Assembly: GCA_034434335.1 (NCBI GenBank) | Contig: DAOTZS010000110.1 | Span: 1-11,871 of the forward strand | Direction of reading: 5' to 3' | DNA length: 11,871 nt | DNA from: DAOTZS01 sp034434335 | Lineage (GTDB): Bacteria > Chloroflexota > Anaerolineae > CG2-30-64-16 | Shown: in pieces, positions 1 through 5,746 of the stretch | How the letters are laid out: every line of letters begins with the position of its first letter | Numbering within the stretch: position 1 is the first letter of the stretch | The notes under the pieces: model-generated | Databases searched by the model: none | Told to the model about the DNA's origin: nothing | What the model saw: the letters and a program-made list of their open reading frames with translations, nothing else | Position numbers and translations under genes: made by a program

Positions 1-314
1 TCGTGGTCGAGGTGCCCGCCATCGTCAACCAAAAGGGGATCCAGCCACTGCGCGTGGGCAGCTTGCCGCCGAAGATCATGCTGGAGTGCATCCTGCCCGA
101 CTGGCTGGCCATAGAGCGTGAGCTGCTGGCCTTCAAGACCGGCGACCAGTCCATACTGCTATTCGAAACCCTGAGCGACCACCAGACGCGCAACTACGGC
201 GTGGCGGTGGCCTTGCCGGACGATTTGCTGGACATGCCCGAAGTGGTGGAAGTGGAAGACTGGGAGAAAATGGAGTGCATCCAGGACTATTACAGGTACC
301 CTATGCCGCTATGA
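1..314 (+). CDS. C-terminal fragment of a GH4-family glycosidase (alpha-galactosidase/alpha-glucosidase-like)
   Basis: Partial: the gene enters from the left edge, with codons in phase from base 3 and a TGA at 312-314. Visible residues begin VEVPAIVNQKGIQPLRVG, then a LPP motif. This resembles the conserved VEVP...G..P...G.LPP block near the C-terminus of family GH4 NAD- and metal-dependent glycosidases. It is followed by an ERELLAFKTGD helix that matches the usual GH4 tail. GH4 enzymes cleave alpha- (some beta-) glycosides by oxidising C3 of the sugar, with NAD+ and Mn2+ in the cytoplasm. The catalytic part lies outside the window, so substrate cannot be inferred. The last ~35 residues (acidic, then DYYRYPMPL) are not typical. 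The stop overlaps the next start as ATGA, so translation is probably coupled to the HAD gene. The family call rests on one motif block. Confidence 0.68.
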   Translation, partial: VVEVPAIVNQKGIQPLRVGSLPPKIMLECILPDWLAIERELLAFKTGDQSILLFETLSDHQTRNYGVAVALPDDLLDMPEVVEVEDWEKMECIQDYYRYPMPL

Positions 315-835
315 GACTACGCGCTTTGCTGTTCGATCTTGGTGACACCATCATGGTCGAGGAAACGGAAGTCAAGGATGCCGGGGGGACGACGTTGCGG
401 GCCGAGCTGGTGCCAGGCATGGCCGAGGTGTTACGCGAGTTCAAGGCTGCCGGCTATCCCCTGGCGCTGGTGGCCGACAGCCGGCCTCGCACCCCCGAGA
501 ACGTACTGCGCCAACACGGGCTCTATGAGTTGTTCGACGTGCTGGCCATCTCCGATGTGGTGGGCTTTTCCAAGCCCGATCCACGCCTATTCCGGGTTGC
601 GCTGGATGCCCTGGGCATCCCGGAGGCCGACTACGGGCGAGTCGTTATGGTGGGCAACAACCTGGAACGGGACATCGTTGGGGCTAACCGGCTGGGGCTG
701 ATCTCGGTCTTCTTCCACCTCAATGACCGCCGGCGCACACAGCCCCTCACCGCCGATGAGGTCCCGCGTCATATCGTGACTTCCGCAGCGGAGCTGCGCG
801 ACCTCATCGCGCGGCTGGAAGAGCAGGAGGCTTGA
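311..835 (+). CDS. HAD-superfamily hydrolase (putative sugar-phosphate phosphatase)
   Basis: 174 residues. The ATG at 311 is chosen because it overlaps the upstream TGA (ATGA) and gives the standard HAD opening; an in-frame upstream extension exists but would overlap the GH4 gene by 40 bases. HAD motifs: motif I FDLGDT with nucleophile Asp9; motif II Ser57 in VADS; motif III Lys88 in GFSKPDP; motif IV VGNNLERDI (115-122) with Asp121. HAD enzymes of this group hydrolyse phosphate esters through an aspartyl-phosphate with Mg2+. Two departures from the canonical form are visible: the second motif-I Asp is Gly11 (Asp12 follows one place later), and the usual GD of motif IV is GN. The FDLGDT form is common in HAD proteins, and FDLGN members such as YihX are active, so activity is still possible. 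The cap between motifs I and II is very short. Context points to a sugar phosphate from the glycan pathway; the exact substrate is unknown. Confidence 0.85.
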   Translation: MRLRALLFDLGDTIMVEETEVKDAGGTTLRAELVPGMAEVLREFKAAGYPLALVADSRPRTPENVLRQHGLYELFDVLAISDVVGFSKPDPRLFRVALDALGIPEADYGRVVMVGNNLERDIVGANRLGLISVFFHLNDRRRTQPLTADEVPRHIVTSAAELRDLIARLEEQEA

Positions 836-837
836 TA

Positions 838-1935
838 ATGCTATCCACGACACCCATGGCCTCTAAGGTAGATGACAAGATACGGGTGGCGGTGGTGGGG
901 TGCGGCATTGGCCGGTCGCATCTGGCTGCCTACCGCGCTTTGCCCGACATGTTTGACGTAGTTGCCGTCTGCGATATTGACCTGGCACGGGGCAGGGCCA
1001 TGGCCGAGGCATTTGGTGTGCCCTGCGTGGTCGGCTCGCTGGACGAACTCTGTCGCATGGACGGGCTGGATGTGATTGACATCTGCACGCCCTCGCATCT
1101 TCACGAGGAGCACACGCTGCAGGTGTTGGCGGCCGGCAAACACGCGGTGTGCGAAAAGCCGGTTGCCGGTTCCCTGGCTGCGCTGGACCGGCTGGCTGCC
1201 GCTGAGGCCCGCTCAGGCCGGCGGGTGATGCCCATCTTTAACTACCGATTTGGCGCGGGGGTGCAGAAGCTGTGCCATCTCATCGGCCAGGGGATTGCTG
1301 GCCGGCCTTACCTGGCCACCATCGAGGTGGCCTGGCGCCGGCGCGCCGACTACTATGCTGTGCTATGGCGCGGCCATTGGAGGACCGAACTGGGCGGCAG
1401 CCTGACCACCCACGCCATTCACTTCCTGGACCTGCTGCTGGTCGTCCTTGGCCCTGTACGCAGCGCCTTCGCGCGCACGGCCACCCTGGTCAACCCCATC
1501 GAGACCGAAGACTGCGCGTCGGTATCGCTGGAGATGGCCAGCGGTGCCCTGGCGTCGGTCTCCGTGACCCTCGGCTCCAGCGTGGAGATCTCCAGACAGC
1601 GCTACTGCTTTGCCAACCTGGTGGCCGAAAGCAACCTGGCGCCGTACGACAAGAACACCAGCGAGCCCTGGCAGTTCGTGGCTGACACACCAGAAGCGCA
1701 GGCGCGCATGGAGGCTGCGCTGGCATCCTTCGTGCCCGGCCCCGAGGGCTTCGTCGGCCAGTTCGCGCGCTACGGCCAGGCCCTGGCTGCGGGCAGCGAA
1801 CCACCGGTGACCCTGGCCGACGCACGGCGAGCGATCGAACTGCTCACCGCCCTCTATGCCTCAGCGCGCACCCGCGCGCCGGTGGATCTGCCCATCGGGC
1901 CTGAGCATCCCTTCTATGGGGGTTGGCTTCCCTGA
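838..1935 (+). CDS. Gfo/Idh/MocA-family NAD(P)-dependent oxidoreductase
   Basis: 365 residues, the usual length for the family. The ATG at 838 has GGAGG at 826-830 with a 7-base gap and lies 2 bases after the HAD stop. An in-frame ATG at 856 is a weaker alternative, because the Rossmann strand starts only at residue 15. N-terminal Rossmann fold: RVAVVGCGIG with glycines 21, 23 and 25, then a strand ending VCDID. The EKP signature is Glu106-Lys107-Pro108, whose Lys contributes to catalysis. The C-terminal substrate domain has GGSLTTHAIHFLD (186-198), with His192 and His195 in the place of the family catalytic histidine. These enzymes oxidise or reduce a sugar hydroxyl or keto group (inositol, hexoses, uronates) with NAD(P)(H) in the cytoplasm. 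Its place between glycosidases suggests it handles a released monosaccharide. No substrate can be assigned. Confidence 0.92.
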   Translation: MLSTTPMASKVDDKIRVAVVGCGIGRSHLAAYRALPDMFDVVAVCDIDLARGRAMAEAFGVPCVVGSLDELCRMDGLDVIDICTPSHLHEEHTLQVLAAGKHAVCEKPVAGSLAALDRLAAAEARSGRRVMPIFNYRFGAGVQKLCHLIGQGIAGRPYLATIEVAWRRRADYYAVLWRGHWRTELGGSLTTHAIHFLDLLLVVLGPVRSAFARTATLVNPIETEDCASVSLEMASGALASVSVTLGSSVEISRQRYCFANLVAESNLAPYDKNTSEPWQFVADTPEAQARMEAALASFVPGPEGFVGQFARYGQALAAGSEPPVTLADARRAIELLTALYASARTRAPVDLPIGPEHPFYGGWLP

Positions 1936-1938
1936 GGT

Positions 1939-1950
1939 GCACGGCCGTGC
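1939..1950. repeat. Intercistronic perfect palindrome / RNA hairpin
   Basis: GCACGGCCGTGC is a perfect 12-base palindrome just after the oxidoreductase stop. As RNA, 1936-1953 folds to a 7-bp stem (one G-U) closed by a GGCC loop. No T-run follows, so it is not an intrinsic terminator. It may be an mRNA processing or stabilising hairpin, or chance in GC-rich DNA. Confidence 0.35.
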
Positions 1951-1980
1951 GCCCCAACGGGAAAGCGGAGGGTTCATTCC

Positions 1981-3216
1981 ATGACTCAGCACACGAAGGT
2001 ATCAACGGATCGCGCGCAGCGCTATTCGTTGGCCATGGAATTCGCCGGCCAACAGCTCCGCCACCTGATCGAGGCTTACCCCGACTCCTTCCCGATGTAT
2101 ACCCTGGCCGGCAAATGGGTGATCGGCGGCGAAACATGGACTAACTGGTGTGAAGGTTTCCTGGGCGGCCAACTCTGGCTGCTCTACGGCTATACCGGTG
2201 ATCTCTATTGGCGCGATCAGGCGAAACACTATTCGCGCCTGATCGAGCACCGCAAGACCGACCGCAGCGTGCACGACCTGGGCTTTCTGTTCTGGCCTAC
2301 CTGGAAGCGCTGGTACGATCTGACGCGTGACCAGGCGATCAACGCTGTGGTGATCGAGGCAGGCCGGACGTTGGCACTGCGCTTCAAGGAACGGGGTGGC
2401 TACTTGTGCTCTTTCGTCGCCGATGAAAGCTTATTCATTGACATCATGATGAATGTGGGCCTCATCTTCTACGCCGCCCAGCAGACCGGCGATGCGGAGT
2501 TAATGCGTATTGCAGAACGACACTGCCTGACCACCCGGCGCTATCTGGTCCGTGGGGACGGCAGCACCGCGCACGAAGGCATCTTTGACACCACCACTGG
2601 CGAGTTCCTGCGCCAGAGCACCCACCAGGGCTGGCGAGGCGACTCATCCTGGGCGCGCGGCCAGGCCTGGGCGCTCTATGGCTTCGCTACAGCTTATACC
2701 TTCACCGGGGATCAGCGCTTCCTGCGCACTGCCGAGGCGTGCGCCGATTACTATATCGAGCGCACTCCTCTCTCGGGCGTCCCACCAAACGACTGGGACG
2801 AGCCGAATCCGGCGCTGCCCTACGAAAGCTCAGCCGCGGCGATAGCGGCCAGCGGCATGCTCGATCTGGCAAGGCTCACGCCAGACCCGGGCAGCAGCCT
2901 GCGGTATCGGGATTACGCTCTACGCATCCTCGATACCCTTACCGGGCCCGAATTCCTGGCCATTGAAACACCAGGCTGGGAGGGAATCCTGTATCCTGGC
3001 GGCACAGGTTCCTGGTCGGCTGGATTGGCCAATAGGGCCAATATTGTCGGCAGGCGCTGTAGGGGCAGGGCTTGTCCCTGCCCGATTGGGCGACCACCAG
3101 GGTTGCCTCTATCCGCCGGCACACCCCTGCCGGTAAACCTGAGCCACACCCGTGCAGGGTGGCAATTGCCCCTTACAGACCCACATGCTATAATACATCC
3201 GGCTCAAGTTCGTTGA
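1981..3216 (+). CDS. GH88 unsaturated glucuronyl hydrolase with replaced C-terminus
   Basis: 411 residues; ATG at 1981 with GGAGGG at 1967-1972. GH88 enzymes hydrate the vinyl ether of unsaturated glucuronyl or galacturonyl sugars left by polysaccharide lyases, releasing the uronate. The (alpha/alpha)6-barrel signature is clear: HDLGFLFWPTW carries Asp99 and FIDIMMN carries Asp154, matching the two catalytic aspartates of the Bacillus enzyme (Asp88 and Asp149). WARGQAWALYGF and PYESSAAAIAASGML are also typical. Homology is recognisable up to PGWEGIL (331-337). The family then normally has a HGVYHRP-like stretch and a WGDYxxxEAL end, and both are absent. Residues ~342-411 are Gly/Pro/Arg/Cys-rich and translate a chain of inverted repeats and the next gene's promoter. 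The protein is probably truncated by ~30-40 native residues, with doubtful folding or activity. It could be called a pseudogene. Confidence 0.85.
   Translation: MTQHTKVSTDRAQRYSLAMEFAGQQLRHLIEAYPDSFPMYTLAGKWVIGGETWTNWCEGFLGGQLWLLYGYTGDLYWRDQAKHYSRLIEHRKTDRSVHDLGFLFWPTWKRWYDLTRDQAINAVVIEAGRTLALRFKERGGYLCSFVADESLFIDIMMNVGLIFYAAQQTGDAELMRIAERHCLTTRRYLVRGDGSTAHEGIFDTTTGEFLRQSTHQGWRGDSSWARGQAWALYGFATAYTFTGDQRFLRTAEACADYYIERTPLSGVPPNDWDEPNPALPYESSAAAIAASGMLDLARLTPDPGSSLRYRDYALRILDTLTGPEFLAIETPGWEGILYPGGTGSWSAGLANRANIVGRRCRGRACPCPIGRPPGLPLSAGTPLPVNLSHTRAGWQLPLTDPHAIIHPAQVR
3024..3042. repeat. Inverted repeat ATTGGCC/GGCCAAT
   Basis: A perfect 7-bp stem (3024-3030 with 3036-3042) around a 5-base loop, inside the non-homologous tail of the GH88 frame. 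It is the first of five inverted repeats in 3024-3170. No T-run follows, so a Rho-independent terminator is not supported. Confidence 0.5.
3059..3112. repeat. GTAGGGGC-type palindromic repeat element (REP/MITE-like)
   Basis: The ends GTAGGGGCA (3059-3067) and TGCCTCTAT (3104-3112) are imperfect inverted repeats (two G-T pairs). Inside lie two hairpins: GGGCAGGG/CCCTGCCC (3063-3070 with 3076-3083, perfect 8 bp, CTTGT loop) and GGCGACC/GGTTGCC (3089-3095 with 3101-3107, one G-T pair). From general knowledge, short palindromes starting GTAGGGGC and built of GGGCAGGG or GGGCGACC words are dispersed in many Chloroflexota and cyanobacterial genomes. Copy number in this genome cannot be seen here. 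It lies within the GH88 frame where homology has already stopped. Confidence 0.6.
3116..3161. repeat. Two further small inverted repeats
   Basis: CCGGCA/TGCCGG (3116-3121 with 3128-3133) and CACCC/GGGTG (3147-3151 with 3157-3161) continue the hairpin chain between the palindromic element and the promoter. Each is short; their clustering is the notable point. Confidence 0.4.
3161..3170. promoter_or_regulatory. Palindrome overlapping the -35 (possible operator)
   Basis: GGCAATTGCC is a perfect 10-base palindrome whose right half covers most of the predicted -35 hexamer at 3166-3171. Its position would let a dimeric DNA-binding protein block or recruit polymerase. No known regulator site is recognised. 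Confidence 0.35.
3166..3194 (+). promoter_or_regulatory. Sigma70-type promoter for the TPR/BTAD regulator
   Basis: The -35 TTGCCC (3166-3171), 17-bp spacer and perfect -10 TATAAT (3189-3194) are preceded by an extended-10 TG at 3186-3187. Transcription would begin near 3201, about 50 bases before the regulator's ATG. It sits inside the 3' end of the GH88 frame, supporting the view that this stretch is regulatory rather than coding. Confidence 0.75.
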
Positions 3217-3219
3217 GCC
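3201..3219 (+). promoter_or_regulatory. 5'-UTR stem-loop at the transcription start
   Basis: GGCTCAA (3201-3207) and TTGAGCC (3213-3219) form a perfect 7-bp stem with a GTTCG loop, starting at or within a base or two of the predicted +1. It could protect the 5' end of the mRNA or serve as an operator. There is no T-run, so it is not an intrinsic terminator. Confidence 0.5.
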
Positions 3220-3251
3220 TGGTCCCCAGCCGCCCGTCTGTGGAGGACGGC

Positions 3252-5264
3252 ATGGATCCCCCTGCTTCTATCAACGAACTGATCTCACAAAGCCGGGCTA
3301 AAGAGATGGTTGGCGACCTGGCAGCGGCGCTGGAGCTGGCAGAGCAAGCCCTGGCTGCAGCGCGCGTGGCGGGCGCCGCCGAGGGGATAGCAGCCTCGCT
3401 GGTGTGTCTGGCCACCGTTCACTTCCGCCTGGGCCACTACGATCGAGCACGCGAGCAAGCCACAGAAGCGCTAGCCCACGTTGGCGAGACCCCTCTGCGC
3501 GCACAGGCGTTGCTCCTATTGGGCATGTGTGCTACCGAGACTGATAATCTGGCAAGGGGGGAGGATTACTATCGCCAGGCCATAGACCTCAGCCGGCAGG
3601 TTGGCGATGTGCGAACCCTGGTGCGCGCGCTGCATGATATGGCGGCGGGGCTCTACATGCCCCGGGGGCAGTTCGACCTCAGCCTTTCAGCCGATCAGGA
3701 GGCCCTCCATCTTGCCAGACAGCATAAGATGTCCGAGCTGTTGCAATTTCCTTTAGTTACGATGGCTTGGGTGTTGTGGCGTACCGGCCGGCGCACACAA
3801 GCCTGGGCTGTGCTGGACGAACTGTCTCGGGAACTGGTGCCGGGGTCTGCCACCGAAGGTTATTACTACTGTATCCGTGGAGACCTGACCCAGGATGAAG
3901 GGGCGTTGCAGGAGGCATTGGGCTACTATGAGCGCGCCCGTTTGCTCGCCGAGACAACCGGCGATCCTGGCCTCAATGTCCTCGTGCGGCTGGGGCTCAG
4001 CCGTTGCCGATATGCGGTTGGTGATCTGGCGGCCGCGCGCGATTGGGCTGGTGATGCTCTGGCTGTGGCTACCCGGTTGGGATATCGTCATGCTCAGATT
4101 ATGGCGCTGATCGAGCGGGGCCGGACCTCAGCACACCTATCTTTATCAGGGGATCTGTCCTCGCAAGAGAACCTGTCGCGGTCAGCAGAGGGTCCGGCCT
4201 ATACAGCCGCAGATACAGCGGGGCTCACCGCGGCCGAAGCCGACCTTCTGGCCGCCGTTGAGTTGGCCCGCACGCTGGGCGCAACTTTCGACCTGGCGCG
4301 CGCTCAGCTCTTGCTGGCCTCAGTGCTTCGCGGGCAGGGCCGGCCTGGCGCTGATCAGGCCTGGCGTGAGGCGAGCCGCCTGATCCGGGAGAACGGCTAC
4401 GCTTTTCTGCTTGACCAGGAACGTTGGGCCGCCTTTGCTTTGCTGGAGGCTTACCTCAATCACCCTGACCCAACGCTGGCAGAGGGATGCACAGTGCTCC
4501 TGGAGCAGATGTGTTCCGTGCCGCCAGCGCCGCTGCGCATCCTGGCCTTGGGCCGTTTTGAAGTGTGGTGCGGGGCGCGACGTGTGGAGCCGTCAGCCTT
4601 GCGCCGTCGGCAGGCTGACCGCCTGCTGGGGCTCCTGTTGCTGACCCCTTCCCACAGCCTGGCCTTCGACGAGGTTGCTGAGGCGCTGTGGCCCGACAAG
4701 AGCCTGGCCGCGGCCCAAACGGCTTTCCACCATGCCACCTCGGCCTTGCGTCGCGCTCTGGAGCCTGACCTTCCGGACAAGTTCCCCTCCCGCTACCTGA
4801 AGGTCGAAGAAGGCCGCATCTCCCTCCAACTTCCCCCAGGTTCCTCCGTGGATTTCGAAGAGTTCAGTGCTCACTGCCGACGCCGCGCATGGTCGAGCGC
4901 CCTTTCCCTCTATGGCGGTGACCTGTTTCCCGATTTCATCTACGACGATTGGACCATTATGGCCCGGCAACAGCTCTTGCTGCGTTACCAGGCGGCACTT
5001 CTGGCGGCTGCCGAGGAACACCTGGAGCACGGCCGTGCTCACGAAGCACTGGACGCCTGTCTCAGGCTTCTGGCCCTGGAACCATGGCATGAACAGGCGG
5101 TGCTGGTTGGTATGCATGCCTGCCTGGCACTGCATGACCGGACAGGAGCCCTACGCCTGTATCGCAACCTGGAACAGGCTCTTCGCACAGAGTTGGGTAT
5201 CGCGCCCCAGGCAGAGGTCCAGGCCCTTTATCACTCCTTGATCAGGCCAGACAGCAACGCGTAG
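3252..5264 (+). CDS. TPR-repeat transcriptional regulator with C-terminal winged helix and BTAD (SARP-like)
   Basis: 670 residues. The ATG at 3252 follows GGAGG at 3242-3246; the open frame runs further upstream, but that part lies before the promoter. Residues ~8-400 are helical TPR-like repeats (for example LAAALELAEQALAAARVAG and HYDRAREQATEALAHV), broken by a Ser/Thr-rich stretch near 295-320. Residues ~428-525 form an OmpR/SARP-type winged helix (LRILALGRFEVW, then DEVAEALWP). Residues ~530-668 form a bacterial transcriptional activation domain ending in the typical LRTELGIAPQAEVQALYHSLI. The order is unusual: classical Streptomyces SARPs have the winged helix at the N-terminus, and large Chloroflexota relatives carry an NTPase. 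I see no Walker A motif here, so control is probably by ligand or protein binding to the TPR part. Likely a cytoplasmic activator of nearby genes; target unknown. Confidence 0.88.
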   Translation: MDPPASINELISQSRAKEMVGDLAAALELAEQALAAARVAGAAEGIAASLVCLATVHFRLGHYDRAREQATEALAHVGETPLRAQALLLLGMCATETDNLARGEDYYRQAIDLSRQVGDVRTLVRALHDMAAGLYMPRGQFDLSLSADQEALHLARQHKMSELLQFPLVTMAWVLWRTGRRTQAWAVLDELSRELVPGSATEGYYYCIRGDLTQDEGALQEALGYYERARLLAETTGDPGLNVLVRLGLSRCRYAVGDLAAARDWAGDALAVATRLGYRHAQIMALIERGRTSAHLSLSGDLSSQENLSRSAEGPAYTAADTAGLTAAEADLLAAVELARTLGATFDLARAQLLLASVLRGQGRPGADQAWREASRLIRENGYAFLLDQERWAAFALLEAYLNHPDPTLAEGCTVLLEQMCSVPPAPLRILALGRFEVWCGARRVEPSALRRRQADRLLGLLLLTPSHSLAFDEVAEALWPDKSLAAAQTAFHHATSALRRALEPDLPDKFPSRYLKVEEGRISLQLPPGSSVDFEEFSAHCRRRAWSSALSLYGGDLFPDFIYDDWTIMARQQLLLRYQAALLAAAEEHLEHGRAHEALDACLRLLALEPWHEQAVLVGMHACLALHDRTGALRLYRNLEQALRTELGIAPQAEVQALYHSLIRPDSNA

Positions 5265-5355
5265 CTCGGTCGCGGGCCAACCCCCTCTCCCGCCGCCGAA
5301 GGCGAATGGAAGGCGGAATACCTGATTGCGCCCAACCGGTATTGGCTGCTACTCC

Positions 5356-5389
5356 GTGGCAGTCTTGTGGCAGTCGCTTCTGCTATGCT
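5356..5389 (+). promoter_or_regulatory. Candidate SARP-type promoter: 11-bp-period direct repeat plus extended -10
   Basis: GTGGCAGTC occurs at 5356-5364 and again at 5367-5375, an 11-bp period. Eight bases later is TATGCT (5384-5389, 4/6 match to TATAAT) preceded by TGC (5381-5383), an extended -10. No consensus -35 is present at 17 bp. SARP regulators are known to bind direct repeats spaced 11 bp apart that end about 8 bp before the -10, and a SARP-like gene ends 90 bases upstream. The match in geometry is direct; the regulatory link is inference. Confidence 0.4.
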
Positions 5390-5448
5390 CCTCGCAGTAT
5401 CTCCCCATATGGTTGTACGCAAGGGAGGATTACCCGGCTGAGGCGGCA

Positions 5449-5649
5449 GTGCGCTACGTCAAAGTCTTGATCCTACGCCTGTTGGTGGAGCCGGCTTCGC
5501 CTGATGTGCTGCGAGGCTCTGTTCAGGTTGTGGGAGAGAACGAGCAACATCCTTTTACCGATGGCGCTGCCTTGCTGGCCTTGCTGCGCGAGCTGGCTTT
5601 GGCTGGCCCGGAAAGGCCTGATTCCACTCTGCCGGGAGCCGACAGTTAG
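5449..5649 (+). CDS. Small uncharacterised protein
   Basis: 66 residues from the GTG at 5449, preceded by GAGG (5440-5443) five bases before it. The frame is open further upstream (TTG at 5326, TTG at 5413), but the first part of the longer version is poorly protein-like and lies across the predicted promoter. The core RYVKVLILRLLVEPA, then VLRGSVQVVGENEQHPFTDG and ALLALLREL, has a strand-strand-helix pattern. It resembles small Chloroflexota proteins of unknown function that share an LRGSVQ...F....LL layout; this is recalled, not searched. No signal peptide, membrane helix or cysteine is visible in this version. A 10-codon frame (ATG 5409 to TGA 5439-5441) ends within its ribosome-binding site and might couple translation. 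Function unknown; the start is uncertain. Confidence 0.5.
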   Translation: MRYVKVLILRLLVEPASPDVLRGSVQVVGENEQHPFTDGAALLALLRELALAGPERPDSTLPGADS

Positions 5650-5746
5650 CACCCGGAGTGCGCAGCCACAGGCATCCCCGACTGCCCGCGCTGGCACATC
5701 CGGTGGAGCAGGAACCGTGCTTCATTCTGACAAGGAGGTGGTTGCC

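Noticed and set aside
3072..3251. Upstream extension of the TPR/BTAD regulator frame
   Set aside because: It would begin before the TATAAT promoter and run through inverted repeats; the ATG at 3252 has a good ribosome-binding site.
5275..5320. CCCCCTCTCCCGCC stretch with CCGCC/GGCGG, possible repeat fragment or terminator of the regulator gene
   Set aside because: Only a 5-bp stem with a wide loop and no T-run; similar C-rich strings are common in GC-rich DNA, and no second copy is seen here.
5504..5746. Upstream extension of the PrsW-like frame
   Set aside because: The upstream residues are not family-like and overlap the small gene; the ATG at 5747 has AAGGAGG and starts just before the zinc finger.
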